DNA of 64,000 nt from Paenibacillus antarcticus (GCF_001637225.1 NZ_LVJI01000048.1:186001-250000), one strand, 5' to 3'. Positions 26,804-36,165 are shown, counted from the first letter of the stretch. Made by a program: numbers and translations. Notes: generated by a model not told the origin, from the letters alone.

Positions 26804-27590
26804 TCAACAGCTAACATATACATTGTTAATGATGTAGCATCTTGTATGATCTTCCCGATATTCCTTTTCCGCGGTCAAATAGTCATTCTCAGTGACGTAT
26901 CCGTCTCTTTCCATTTGTACTCCTCTGCTTGAAGCAGTATCTGCCCATATTCCAATACGAGTCTGGAAATTAGGCATTGTTCGATCACTTACCTCATGCT
27001 GAGGGGTTATTGATTTCTTCAATACCCAAGTCTCGAAACATAGCAGGAAGTTGATCGGCAATCGCATTATCCATACCTGCATCTGAACGCCATTTCAAAT
27101 ATGCATAATAAAAAGAAATCATACTTGCGGGAGGCTGTGGTTCCCATGATATTTTCTCATGATTATAATCAGCAATCACAATACGACCACCTATTTTCGC
27201 GGCAGATTTCATCATGTGTAAAGCTTTCAGCGGATTAGACAACCATACTAATACACGAGCCGAAGTAACAATATCAAATTGTCCTTCATAAGGAAGATTA
27301 TAGATGTCACCTGTTTCAAATGTTAATCCTGGTATATCACCATGATCTTGCCGAGCTTTTTCGATTAGATTTGGATTACTATCCATTCCTACCACACGCC
27401 CATTTGGTCCTACCATTTCAGCTATTCCACGTGTAATTGATCCCGTTCCACAACCAACATCCAGTACCGTCATACCTTTACTCAGTATCTCTGAAAGCCT
27501 TTTGTGAGAGTTAGTCAACGATCTGGAATCTAACACGATTGTTAACTTTCCTGATAATTCAGCCCGATTGCGAGCAATATTGGTGTCCAT
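26804..27590 (-). pseudogene. Frameshifted class I SAM-dependent methyltransferase
   Basis: ATG 27590 (GGAGGAGAT upstream) opens a Rossmann-fold methyltransferase with motif I VLDVGCGTGSITRGIA, the acidic motif II VVGMDSN, GDIYNLPY and a motif IV/V VWLSNPLKALHMMKSAAKIGG. The frame ends early at 26994 after IEEIN, while the next frame continues sensibly (TPQHEVSDRTMPNFQTRIGI ... TENDYLTAEKEYRE) to a stop at 26804. A single-base change in the AACCCC tract near 27003 explains this. The tail after AEKEYRE looks replaced, about 75 bp from repeat B, so the 3' end may have been cut by the element's insertion. Confidence 0.7.
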
Positions 27591-27716
27591 ACGCCATCTC
27601 CTCCATCTATGTAAGTGTATTCATCTTACCGTCAAATTTTATATTGGTACAATATATAATAGGAATGAATCTTATAGGTTAAACCTATAAGACACAATCA
27701 TTCATCTCTTAGAACA

Positions 27717-27748
27717 ATAAGAAACAGCCGCCAATAATGGCAGCTGGC
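27717..27748 (-). terminator. Terminator of the response-regulator/kinase operon
   Basis: CAGC-GCCA / TGGC-GCTG imperfect hairpin (27725-27746) followed on the minus strand by TTTCTTATT, just after the kinase stop codon. Confidence 0.65.
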
Positions 27749-27760
27749 TATATACGTTCC

Positions 27761-29113
27761 TTATCGAATAGGCAAATGAACAACCACTGTCGTACCTACG
27801 CCTACCTGACTTTTCATTTCAATGCTACCACGATGAAGCGTTACAATTTTCTTAGCGATAGCAAGCCCTAAGCCATTACCCCCGATATTGCGGTTCCTTG
27901 ACATGTCCGTTTTGTAAAACCGCTCAAACACATAATCGAGCTGCTCTGGCGCTATTCCGATACCCGAATCGGTTATTGTGAAGAGGATCTCATTCAGCGA
28001 ATGGGTCATTCGTATTTCGATATGCCCTCCCGAAGGGGTGAACTTGATACTATTGCCGAGTAAATTCATCCACACCTGGTTAAGCTCGTCGCGATCTGCC
28101 GTTAGTTTGACCGCATCAGGCATTTCTAAGTCAATTTGAATGCCCTTCGCCAACCATTGGGGCTCACAAGTTACGACGATTTGTCTAATTTGCTCATCCA
28201 GATTATACGTCATTGCCTCGAATGGATGATGCTCGGAGTCTAGGGATGCGAGCGCAAGCAAATTATCGCTGAGTCTGGATAGTCGACTGCTCTCAGATAT
28301 AATGATATCTAAATAATAATTTCGATCACTCTCGGCTACCAAATTCGTATTCTTCAATGCTAAAGCGAACCCAGAAATAGACGTGAGTGGGGTTTGAATT
28401 TCATGAGATACGTTAGATACAAAATCCTGCCTCATCTGCTCCAACTGTTTAAGCTCAGCTGCCATCACATTAAAACTTTGAGTCAATGTTCCCATTTCGT
28501 CCACGCGTTTCGTTCTTATTTCCACGTCGAAATCGCCCTTCGCAAGTCGCTTGGTCGCATGCGTCAACGTCTGAATGGGCTTCACCAAATACCGTGCCGC
28601 GATGAGAATACATAGGCTTCCAATCAACAGACCGACCAACAATACAATCACCATCATCCGGTTTATGATATTCTCGTTCTGCGAGGAATACTGCATGAAC
28701 ATGGCATAAGGCTCACCTTCAATTGAAAAAGGAAGACCGATGAAAGTTTGTTCTACTTCACTTGGAGAACGATAGACTTGTCCTCGCAACACCTCCTTTA
28801 CCGCAGCAGTCGCAATTTCGACGTTATCCGTATCATCTATATCATAGAAAGTTACGTTACCAGATGAGTCATACATTTGAATCGGATAAGAGGATACCTT
28901 CACCATACGCTTTATAAAGGCATCTGGATCATCGGGTCTTGATTGTTCATAGAGACGAATAATCTCTTCTCCTACTTCGATCATGTCGTTCTGTCCTGTA
29001 TGGTCTATTTCTTTCTGGAATAGAAAGAGCCCAATAAAGATAGACGACAGTAGGCTGAAGATAATGATCGCTAGAAACGTGCAAATGATACGGACGTATA
29101 AGGTTCTGATCAT
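27761..29113 (-). CDS. Sensor histidine kinase (BaeS/HssS-like)
   Basis: A 450-residue membrane kinase with two transmembrane helices (about 8-33 and 152-173) enclosing a ~115-residue extracytoplasmic sensor. A HAMP domain (about 175-228, RYLVKPIQTLTHATKRLAKG) is followed by the phospho-acceptor H237 in FVSNVSHEIQTPLTSI and an ATPase domain (N box NQVWMNLLGNSIKF, TITDSGIGI, GNGLGLAIAKKIV). Its ATG overlaps the response regulator's stop by four bases (ATGA), so the two are translationally coupled. With the serine hydrolase gene upstream, a cell-envelope signal is plausible; the ligand is not visible from sequence. Confidence 0.92.
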   Translation of the reverse strand: MIRTLYVRIICTFLAIIIFSLLSSIFIGLFLFQKEIDHTGQNDMIEVGEEIIRLYEQSRPDDPDAFIKRMVKVSSYPIQMYDSSGNVTFYDIDDTDNVEIATAAVKEVLRGQVYRSPSEVEQTFIGLPFSIEGEPYAMFMQYSSQNENIINRMMVIVLLVGLLIGSLCILIAARYLVKPIQTLTHATKRLAKGDFDVEIRTKRVDEMGTLTQSFNVMAAELKQLEQMRQDFVSNVSHEIQTPLTSISGFALALKNTNLVAESDRNYYLDIIISESSRLSRLSDNLLALASLDSEHHPFEAMTYNLDEQIRQIVVTCEPQWLAKGIQIDLEMPDAVKLTADRDELNQVWMNLLGNSIKFTPSGGHIEIRMTHSLNEILFTITDSGIGIAPEQLDYVFERFYKTDMSRNRNIGGNGLGLAIAKKIVTLHRGSIEMKSQVGVGTTVVVHLPIR

Positions 29114-29784
29114 GTAATCACTAACCGATATCCCAGACTACGGGCCGTTTCAATTTGAAAAGAATTCGAATCACCGGCAAATCTTTCTCTTAGCCGCTTA
29201 ATGTGTACATCGACGGTTCGATCATCGCCTTCGTAATTCTTTCCCCAGATATGTGTGATCAACTGTTCCCGTGTAAAGATTTGCCCGGGATGGTTAGCTA
29301 ACTTGAAGAGGAGCTCGAATTCCTTCAACGGAAGATTGAGCGTGTCATCTCCTCGAATCACTTGAAAGCTACGTCGATTGAGCACAATAGATCCCAGTTG
29401 AATCGTTTGTGAAGAGACAATCATATACCGCTTCAGCAACGCTTTCACTCTCATAACAAGCTCTAGCGGATCGAACGGCTTCGTTAAATAATCGTCGGTA
29501 CCAAGTTGAAATCCCTTTACTTTTTGCCCCGATTCCCCCTTGACCGTGACCATCAATAGAGGGATATTTGAATCTAAGCGCCGGATCTCCTTGCACAATT
29601 CCCAACCGTCCAATTCGGGCATCATAATGTCGAGGATCACCAGATCGATTTGATCATTTTCCACAATTGCTAATGCTTGCGCACCATCGCTTGCTTCCAC
29701 GATTTCGAATCCTTCATTCCGTAAAAATAAGGTGATCAGCTCACGAATATGTACATCATCATCCGCGATAAGGATTGTAGCCAT
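29110..29784 (-). CDS. OmpR-family response regulator
   Basis: A 224-residue regulator: receiver domain with DDD near residue 9, phospho-acceptor in LVILDIMMPELDG (about D51), T in MVTVKGE and KPFDP; then an OmpR-type winged helix (LPLKEFELLFKLANHPGQ; TVDVHIKRLRERF; ARSLGYRL). ATG 29784 has GGAGGTG about ten bases upstream; the six-codon longer frame covers this site and is rejected. It is coupled to the kinase gene by a four-base overlap. The arrangement next to a penicillin-binding-type serine hydrolase is consistent with an envelope-stress circuit; that is inference. Confidence 0.92.
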   Translation of the reverse strand: MATILIADDDVHIRELITLFLRNEGFEIVEASDGAQALAIVENDQIDLVILDIMMPELDGWELCKEIRRLDSNIPLLMVTVKGESGQKVKGFQLGTDDYLTKPFDPLELVMRVKALLKRYMIVSSQTIQLGSIVLNRRSFQVIRGDDTLNLPLKEFELLFKLANHPGQIFTREQLITHIWGKNYEGDDRTVDVHIKRLRERFAGDSNSFQIETARSLGYRLVIT

Positions 29785-29843
29785 GAGAACGTACACCTCC
29801 AATTATTGATCATATATGCCCCCGAAGGGGCAACAATATTGCT

Positions 29844-31808
29844 TCAACCAAAATGCCAACCCAGTAGATTCCAATGATAGAAAAACATACTCACCGTTAC
29901 TGCCGATAGCGCTACGAGTGTATAATGCACGCGTTTCAGCACTGTCCAATACTTATTCTTCCAAGCCAGTACGCTTAATACCAATAACGATACGGTTAAT
30001 CCCACCAGAATAATGGGCATAACCAGATAAAGTTGTAACGATTGCGTAATGCGGCTCAGTCGCACGATTAGATCCATGTTCAATACAACGAGGAACGTCG
30101 CGACAATAGTCGCTAAGCCCCAAGCAGAGGTAGTCGCCGATAACCTAAGTGCCCACTTTTGCCCTTTCGACATCTGTTTAATTTCGCGTCTGCGATAAGC
30201 AAACCCCGTCAAAACGCTGATGAACATAATTACGGAGATGCCAAGCAATGGAAGCCAGAACATGGTTTGATCTATCAGAGGTGTAGGCTCAAGAGGCATG
30301 GGATTCAGCTCATCAAGAAACAGGTATGTGACCTTACCTGCTGCATCGGTACGGAATCCCATCTGATGCTTGCCTGCGACTTCCTGGAATAAATCCGGTC
30401 CAATCGGAGTGAATAATTGCTGTTCTGCCCCGCTTCCAATGGAAAGTTGGTTTCCCGCAACCGAAATGCTAATCTTAGTTAGGAAATTGAAAAACTTATC
30501 TATATCGCTATGATTTCGACGTGTGAATTGATAGGAACCGGCGTATTTCTTCAAGTCACTTTCAAGTATGGCAGACTGGGGAGGTATGGCTTCCTGCGCA
30601 GGAAAGTAACGATCGAAAAAAGCTTGCGACAGCCCTCTCGCCGCTGCTCCGCCATCACCCCCGCTATAGGAAACAAAAATGCCGATTTGCTTATCAGGTA
30701 CAAGAGATACCTCTGTATTGAATAACTCATCGGCGCCACCATGGGTAATGGCGCGCAGTCCGTTCAGATTCTCCTCGAAAAACCCAAGATCCGTTGCCGG
30801 TAACCGTTTATCGAACTGGAAAGAAGGTGAATGCATCAATTTGGCTGTTTCTGGCTTGAGAATTTGATGCTCTCCATAACGTCCATTCTGAAGATGGGCG
30901 ATCATGAAATGAGCCATATCATCCGCCGAGACGGATCCTGATCCCGCAGGGCGAAATCCTCCCTCGAACGTAAGTGGCTTCGTAACAAATTGACCATTCT
31001 TTCGAGCATATCCGAGCACTGCATCGGGGGCTAAAGACGCTGGAACAGGCTCCTGAACCGTAGCATGTTTCATGTCGAGCGGATCAAAGATGTACTTCTG
31101 TATATAGTCATTATAAGCCATACCACTGACTTCCTCGACAATAAGTCCCGCCAACGCAGCGCCATAATTGGAATAAGAGATCATCTCTCCTGGAGGTCTA
31201 ACCCTTGCCGGCATATGTTTGGCAAGCGTCTCAGAAATCGATCCCGGTAGCTTCTTCATATCCGTAGTGATTTGATAGCCGACGCCCCCTTCCTCAAACC
31301 CGGCCGTATGGGTCATCAGATGACGCATTGTAATGGGATGAGAATAGGTGTTGGGTATGGTCGCCTTCTTCAAATAGGTGTTGACGTCCGTATCGAGATC
31401 GAGCTTGCCTTGCTCAACCAATTGCATCACTGCCGTCCGAGTAAATAACTTCGTTGTCGAAGCAATCCGAAACAAGTTGGTCTCGGGATCCACTAACGTA
31501 CCATCTTTGATGTTGGAGTAGCCATATCCCTTCGAGAACAGGCTCTTCCCATCTTTAACAATCGAGATGACCGCCCCTGGAATTTTGAAATTATCCATAT
31601 GCACATTCATGATACCATCAATAAATGCCGTTAGTTGAGCCACGTCATTCAAATCCGCCGCTTCTTCTGGTTTCGCAGATAGCGTGTTTGACACAGATGG
31701 GGCTGCTGATGAATGTGTCTGAGCCCCTACTATGCAAGCCGCCACTACTGTGACCAGTAACAACAATAACATTATTTTGATAGATAACTTACCTTTATAT
31801 GATGACAT
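29844..31808 (-). CDS. Serine hydrolase of the class C beta-lactamase/PBP4* family with C-terminal membrane domain
   Basis: A 654-residue exported protein. Residues 1-35 are a signal sequence or anchor (LSIKIMLLLLLVTVVAACIVG). The beta-lactamase-type domain (about 50-385) has the SxxK pair S117-TTK120 in FRIASTTKLFTR, a YxN-type SYSNYGAAL and HGGADELF at the third-motif position. A beta-rich middle domain follows, then four transmembrane helices in the last ~170 residues. Relatives are D-aminopeptidases, carboxypeptidases or esterases acting outside the membrane; the exact substrate cannot be read. ATG 31808 follows GGGGG by six bases; an upstream start at 31865 is rejected. It lies 60 bp before the response regulator and may be co-transcribed. 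Confidence 0.88.
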   Translation of the reverse strand: MSSYKGKLSIKIMLLLLLVTVVAACIVGAQTHSSAAPSVSNTLSAKPEEAADLNDVAQLTAFIDGIMNVHMDNFKIPGAVISIVKDGKSLFSKGYGYSNIKDGTLVDPETNLFRIASTTKLFTRTAVMQLVEQGKLDLDTDVNTYLKKATIPNTYSHPITMRHLMTHTAGFEEGGVGYQITTDMKKLPGSISETLAKHMPARVRPPGEMISYSNYGAALAGLIVEEVSGMAYNDYIQKYIFDPLDMKHATVQEPVPASLAPDAVLGYARKNGQFVTKPLTFEGGFRPAGSGSVSADDMAHFMIAHLQNGRYGEHQILKPETAKLMHSPSFQFDKRLPATDLGFFEENLNGLRAITHGGADELFNTEVSLVPDKQIGIFVSYSGGDGGAAARGLSQAFFDRYFPAQEAIPPQSAILESDLKKYAGSYQFTRRNHSDIDKFFNFLTKISISVAGNQLSIGSGAEQQLFTPIGPDLFQEVAGKHQMGFRTDAAGKVTYLFLDELNPMPLEPTPLIDQTMFWLPLLGISVIMFISVLTGFAYRRREIKQMSKGQKWALRLSATTSAWGLATIVATFLVVLNMDLIVRLSRITQSLQLYLVMPIILVGLTVSLLVLSVLAWKNKYWTVLKRVHYTLVALSAVTVSMFFYHWNLLGWHFG

Positions 31809-32004
31809 AATAAACCCCCAACATTCTGCATATTTTTGATCAATAACCCTCGACTTGGAGAGCATATCAAAAGTATGTGAACGGAGAGTGAACCTAGAGC
31901 ATACATTCTACATCTTGGACATTCAGTAAATTTCCAGTTGTTTTATATCATATCACGAAGCTGGATCACTTGAGATTTAAATATATTCACCGTCCATTAG
32001 GTAA

Positions 32005-32054
32005 ATAAAAAACGATGCCACATGTTATGAGTACCATAACATGTGACATCGTTA
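32005..32054 (-). terminator. Strong terminator after the lysozyme-like membrane protein gene
   Basis: A ~19-bp stem (AACGATG..ACATGTTATG / CATAACATGT..CATCGTT) at 32011-32053, followed on the minus strand by TTTTTTATTT. The stem includes the stop codon of the gene. Confidence 0.9.
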
Positions 32055-33182
32055 CTCTGGCCACACGAAAGAGTCATCTTCAACCTCTCGCTTCAGTTCA
32101 TTGAAGAACCACGTGACGCCCTTCCACCAATCCGGGTCCTCGGCATAAGTTCGATTTAACCACTGGATCGGTTGACTTCCACCTGGACGCTTACTACTAA
32201 TATTAAATACCGTCTTGGCCGCAATGGAAGCTGACCGTGCAATCGAGGTGTTATAACTCTCCCAACTCCCAAATACATTGAACGGATTATTTGCGATGGC
32301 TTCTACCTGCTTATGATCTTTGGGAACGAATCCCTGCTCTTGTCCAGTGATAGCAAACAGCAATAGTGGGTGGATATCATATTTCTTGCTCGCTTCTATT
32401 ATCTGAGACAAATAGGGTTCCTCAGCTAACATAGAGTTCCTATTTCGCAAATATTGCTGTAATCGCTTCCGATCTATAACCACGTATTTAAGTTCCATAG
32501 GGATTCCACCATCTAAATTTGTTCCAGTGTTATTCATAGTAGGCTGCTGTATATTCACCGTATCTACATTTATGGCGGGTTCTGATGAATGTTGAACTAG
32601 TGAAAAGACCAATAAGATCACGAGTCCAATCGTACTAAAACACACCATTGCAATCGAGATTCTTCGATTAAATCCCACTCTTTTCCAGTAAGGAACAACT
32701 AGAGGTTCACTAATAACTTCGGCTTCCATAGCTACCGCAAGCTCCTCAGAGACACTAAAATCCTCTTGAGCCTGACTCCATTCCCGCTCCAACGCTTGGA
32801 GTGTGACTGTAGGCGATTGTTGTTGTGACCATTGAAGAAGTATCTCACTGACGATCTCTCCCTGTAGAGGAAAAGTCGATCTGTTAGATACCCATTCACT
32901 TAAGGAAGACAACAATTCTTCGTTACTCAAATCCAAAGACACACAATGCTGAAGCACATCATCTGTCTGAATAACGAGCGTCTCTCGATGTTTCTTAAGA
33001 AGCTCGTAGCATAACTGCTTCTTCACTCCATCTGGAAAAGAAGGAAGACGCCCCTCAATAATCCGATGCACCGCATCGGCTAATATGGATGCCCGTAGCT
33101 TCGGTTCAAGATCCAAATGCTTGCGTTCAATATATTGTTTCAATCGTACAATTTCTCCACTAGATAACACATAATCTTGCAT
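32052..33182 (-). CDS. Membrane-anchored protein with C-terminal lysozyme-like (glucosaminidase-type) domain
   Basis: A 376-residue protein with a ~175-residue cytoplasmic part rich in helices and charge (KQYIERKHLDLEPKLRASIL), one transmembrane helix (about 180-202, IAMVCFSTIGLVILLVFSLV), and an extracytoplasmic part. The last ~120 residues (ASKKYDIHPLLLFAITGQEQ, NPFNVFGSW, ARSASIAAKTVFNIS, W.NRTYAEDPDWWKGV) resemble lysozyme-fold N-acetylglucosaminidase domains with the catalytic-type glutamate in GQEQG. The layout suggests a transmembrane protein linking a cytoplasmic module to peptidoglycan binding or cleavage. GGGATA lies before the ATG. It is monocistronic and ends in a strong terminator. 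Confidence 0.65.
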   Translation of the reverse strand: MQDYVLSSGEIVRLKQYIERKHLDLEPKLRASILADAVHRIIEGRLPSFPDGVKKQLCYELLKKHRETLVIQTDDVLQHCVSLDLSNEELLSSLSEWVSNRSTFPLQGEIVSEILLQWSQQQSPTVTLQALEREWSQAQEDFSVSEELAVAMEAEVISEPLVVPYWKRVGFNRRISIAMVCFSTIGLVILLVFSLVQHSSEPAINVDTVNIQQPTMNNTGTNLDGGIPMELKYVVIDRKRLQQYLRNRNSMLAEEPYLSQIIEASKKYDIHPLLLFAITGQEQGFVPKDHKQVEAIANNPFNVFGSWESYNTSIARSASIAAKTVFNISSKRPGGSQPIQWLNRTYAEDPDWWKGVTWFFNELKREVEDDSFVWPE

Positions 33183-33458
33183 CTTTTATATCCCAGCCCA
33201 TCTTGATGTTCAGTTAGAGAAAGATCCTCCATGAACAAGATTCAACGTTCAACCTGGAATTTCCTTCTTGAATGTATGACTAAATCAATGAATGTAAAGA
33301 CTTATACATTCAGAGTAAAGCTACTTTTCAATAAAAGATATGCTCTATTAACTTTAAATTTTATATGTAAATAGTGTAAGGTATACTATATTGACTTTGC
33401 CTTTGCTATAAGGTGATGTCGTTTAATTATGACTTTTAAGTAGAATGGAGGGTTGTTG

Positions 33459-33659
33459 GTGAAGATTATATATGTTCTATCTCTAGTTCCATTCATAGGG
33501 ATATTAGGGTTTCTTCCCATTGTTAACAGAATAGAACCTTACGTATTAGGAATGCCATTTTATATGTTCTGGATGGCCATGTGGGTTGTCCTAACATCCG
33601 TTATATTGGGTATCATGTATAAGTTGGACCCTCGCAATCGAGAAGGTGAATCAGAATGA
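33459..33659 (+). CDS. DUF3311 small membrane protein (YhjC-like)
   Basis: A 66-residue protein with two transmembrane helices (VLSLVPFIGILGFLPIV and YMFWMAMWVVLTSVILGIMY) joined by NRIEPYVLGMPF, the DUF3311 pattern. The GTG at 33459 has GGAGGG six bases upstream; the TTG at 33453 is too close. Its stop overlaps the start of the symporter gene by four bases (ATGA). In Bacillus subtilis the 66-residue YhjC precedes the symporter YhjB in the same way, so it is probably a subunit or assembly factor of the symporter. Confidence 0.88.
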   Translation: MKIIYVLSLVPFIGILGFLPIVNRIEPYVLGMPFYMFWMAMWVVLTSVILGIMYKLDPRNREGESE

Positions 33660-35107
33660 ACATTGCACTCCTCATCATTTCAGGATTTTTAGTGTTGTCT
33701 ATTTGGTTAGGGATTCGATCTACGAAAGGGAAAGACATGAATCTGGAACAATGGACCGTTGGCGGACGTGGTTTCGGTGCTATATTCGTTTTCTTGTTGA
33801 TGGCTGGTGAAATTTATACGACCTTTTCCTTTCTTGGAGGCAGTGGTTGGGCTTATGGTAAGGGTGCACCCGCTCTATACGTCCTTATTTACATTACCTT
33901 ATCTTATGTCGTGTCCTATTGGTTGCTTCCGGAAATATGGGCATATGCTAAGAAAAATAGCCTAATGTCTCAATCTGATTTCTTTGTAAGTAAGTATAAG
34001 AGCCCCATGTTGGGCGTTCTTGCAGCCCTTGTTGGTGTGGTGTCGATGATTCCTGTCATTGTTGTGCAACTAAAAGGGTTAGGGATTATTGTATCAGAAG
34101 CATCTTATGGCGCTATTTCCATATCTACCGCAGTGTGGATGGGAGCCATTAGCCTGACCATCTATGTTATGCTCTCTGGGATACACGGTTCCGCTTGGAT
34201 CGCAGTCATTAAAGATATCCTGATGATCGTGATTATTGGTTTCTTAGGGGTTTATTTACCTATTCATTATTACGGAGGGTTGCAACCCATGTTTGAAGCC
34301 ATTCATGCAGCTAAGCCTGGGTTTCTAAAGCTTCCTGAACAGGGGCTTAGCGTTTCGTGGTTCATCTCTACGGTTATATTACTCGTAAGTGGTTTTTATA
34401 TGTGGCCTCAAGTCTTCAGTGCAGTCTATTCAGCGCGAAGTGGGAAAGTATTTCGAAAAAATGCGATTATAAGCCCATTATATACACTCATGTTATTGTT
34501 TGTCTTTTTTGTAGGATTTACCGCGATATTGAAAGTGCCTGGACTGGAAGGTGCAGATGCAGATCTCTCCTTACTGCGACTCTCGATTGAGACCTTTGAT
34601 CCATGGTTTATTGGGATCATTGGCGGAGCTGGACTGTTGACTGCATTAGTACCAGGTTCCATGCTGTTAATGAGTGTAGCAACATTGCTCTCAAAAAACG
34701 TCTATAAAGAATTTATACCCACTGTATCGGATCAGAACGTCGTACGAATAGCAAAATCACTTGTTCCTGTGATTGCACTTATAGCAGTCTACTTTACATT
34801 GAACGGCGGCGAAACGTTATCTGCATTAATTCTCATGGGATACAGCCTGATCACACAGTTGTTTCCGTCACTTCTCTTTAGTCTAACCAAGAACAATGTG
34901 ATCAATAAATATGGTGCGATCGCCGGGATCATCTGCGGACTTGCTATCGTAGCCTATATTACACTCAGTCATGCAACGATAGGTACCTTGTTTCCATCCT
35001 TACCGCAGGCAGCGAAAGATTTGAATGTTGGGATTATTGCACTGTCTGTGAATTTCTTGGTTATGATTACGGTAAGTCTTATGGTTAGAAAGTTCTCTGT
35101 GCGTTAG
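33656..35107 (+). CDS. Sodium:solute symporter (SSS family, YhjB-like)
   Basis: A 483-residue transporter with about 13 transmembrane helices. SSS-family features include WTVGGRGFGAIFVFLLMAGE near the N-terminus, TFSFLGGSGWAYGKG, and ALVPGSMLLMSVATLLSKNVYKEF near residue 330-360, where sodium-binding residues usually lie (S/T-rich helix). Coupled by a four-base overlap to the DUF3311 protein. It should import a small organic acid or similar solute with sodium; the substrate is unknown. The two-gene operon has its own upstream region (33183-33458) and ends at a bidirectional terminator. Confidence 0.92.
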   Translation: MNIALLIISGFLVLSIWLGIRSTKGKDMNLEQWTVGGRGFGAIFVFLLMAGEIYTTFSFLGGSGWAYGKGAPALYVLIYITLSYVVSYWLLPEIWAYAKKNSLMSQSDFFVSKYKSPMLGVLAALVGVVSMIPVIVVQLKGLGIIVSEASYGAISISTAVWMGAISLTIYVMLSGIHGSAWIAVIKDILMIVIIGFLGVYLPIHYYGGLQPMFEAIHAAKPGFLKLPEQGLSVSWFISTVILLVSGFYMWPQVFSAVYSARSGKVFRKNAIISPLYTLMLLFVFFVGFTAILKVPGLEGADADLSLLRLSIETFDPWFIGIIGGAGLLTALVPGSMLLMSVATLLSKNVYKEFIPTVSDQNVVRIAKSLVPVIALIAVYFTLNGGETLSALILMGYSLITQLFPSLLFSLTKNNVINKYGAIAGIICGLAIVAYITLSHATIGTLFPSLPQAAKDLNVGIIALSVNFLVMITVSLMVRKFSVR

Positions 35108-35130
35108 CTTGCATTATTATTATACTGTAA

Positions 35131-35176
35131 TAAAAAATAGACCGAGAACCAGTTATTACTGGCACTCAGTCTATTC
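35131..35176. terminator. Bidirectional terminator
   Basis: AATAGACTGAGTGCCAGTAA / TTACTGGTTCTCGGTCTATT stem (35136-35175, few mismatches) between the convergent symporter and LysM/3D genes. The T-run is best on the minus strand (TTTTTTATTA). Confidence 0.85.
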
Positions 35177-35185
35177 ATATTTAAT

Positions 35186-35836
35186 CTATTTTATAATGAA
35201 CAATTTAACTTGCTGAAATCCGAATGAACTAACACTCTTCTGGCTTCCTGGGATAAATATATCAATACGATTACCTTTTATAGCAGATCCTGCGTCAGTC
35301 GCCGTTGCAACAAAGGCATCGTTTGGAAGGCCATTATGAGTATGTCCAGTAACTAATACTTTCGTACCCATAGGAATGACTTTTGGATCTACTGCGATCG
35401 TTCCTAGTTTAAGTGGATTACCGAAATAATCAACGGCTCCCCATTTACCATTCTCGCTAGCTGCAGCAGAGTATGCAGTAGCTTTAACCTGTACTGTTTT
35501 ACTATAGTTAAATGTTTTACCCCAAGCTTCCACCACTTTTTGATCTGGTGACACACTCAGAATAGAATCTGTTGATTTCACAGATGCAGCGGATACCGTG
35601 TTCTTCACGCTTGGAATGTTCAAGTTAATTCCTGCATAGATGTTATTCTCCGATGTATTCGGATTAGCGTTAATCAACTTATCAAGGCTTACCCCGTATT
35701 GTTGCGACAACTTGAAGAATGTATCTCCTTCTTTGGCAACATGAACAGCATCTGCGTGTATTGGTGTACTTTGAACGATCAATGCAACGCCCATTGCAGC
35801 TACCATCATTTTAATTTTTTTAAATTTCGTATTCAT
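35186..35836 (-). CDS. LysM and 3D-domain cell-wall enzyme (YocH-like)
   Basis: A 216-residue secreted protein: signal peptide (about 1-29, cleavage near IHADA), one LysM peptidoglycan-binding module (about 32-76, VAKEGDTFFKLSQQYGVSLDKLI...IYAGINLNIP), a linker, and a C-terminal 3D domain (about 115-215: KATAYSA, LGTIAVDPKVIPMGTKV, ATDAGSAIKGNRIDIF) with the three conserved aspartates that define the family, a fold related to lytic transglycosylase MltA. YocH-type proteins cleave peptidoglycan. The gene is preceded by a c-di-AMP riboswitch, which links wall turnover to the second messenger that controls turgor and potassium balance. Confidence 0.92.
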   Translation of the reverse strand: MNTKFKKIKMMVAAMGVALIVQSTPIHADAVHVAKEGDTFFKLSQQYGVSLDKLINANPNTSENNIYAGINLNIPSVKNTVSAASVKSTDSILSVSPDQKVVEAWGKTFNYSKTVQVKATAYSAAASENGKWGAVDYFGNPLKLGTIAVDPKVIPMGTKVLVTGHTHNGLPNDAFVATATDAGSAIKGNRIDIFIPGSQKSVSSFGFQQVKLFIIK

Positions 35837-35857
35837 TGTTTGTGTTCCTCCTTATAT

Positions 35858-36005
35858 TAACGCCTGCGAAGTTAGCTGTCGGATTCGGATTGGGAGTCAA
35901 CCCTACGCACTATCGTTCTATGCGATTCACCCCAAGGTGAGAAGAAGCGGTAATTATTGTTCTTATACACGCCTATTACGTCCCCCGCACTTTCTCACTG
36001 AAAGT
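35858..36005 (-). ncRNA. c-di-AMP riboswitch (ydaO/yuaA leader)
   Basis: The minus-strand leader carries the conserved blocks of the ydaO-yuaA RNA: GTGCGGGGGACG near the 5' side, GGGGTGAATCGCATAG, TAGGGTTGACTCCCAATCC and the highly conserved 3' block CCGAATCCGACAGCTAAC then TTCGCAGGCGTT. This class binds c-di-AMP and usually turns genes off; wall hydrolases and potassium transporters are typical targets. The ribosome binding site AAGGAGG starts about eight bases after the aptamer and no separate terminator is seen between, so control may act through the P1 stem on initiation or on transcription elongation. Confidence 0.92.
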
Positions 36006-36100
36006 TTTGGCTCAACAAATATATCACAATTTTGTAACCAGTAAACATGTAAAGATTTCCAATAACCCTTTAACAACACACATTCGTATATTTTTCACAC

Positions 36101-36150
36101 AAAAAAACAGACGCATTGATGACATATTCGTCATTTTTACGTCTGTTTTG
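36101..36150 (-). terminator. Terminator of the glutamine-type ABC transporter operon
   Basis: AAAACAGACG pairs with CGTCTGTTTT (36104-36149) with an inner TGACGAATATGTCA helix, followed on the minus strand by TTTTTTTGTG, about 15 bp after the ATPase gene stop. Confidence 0.85.
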
Positions 36151-36165
36151 TATATTCGTACGTTA

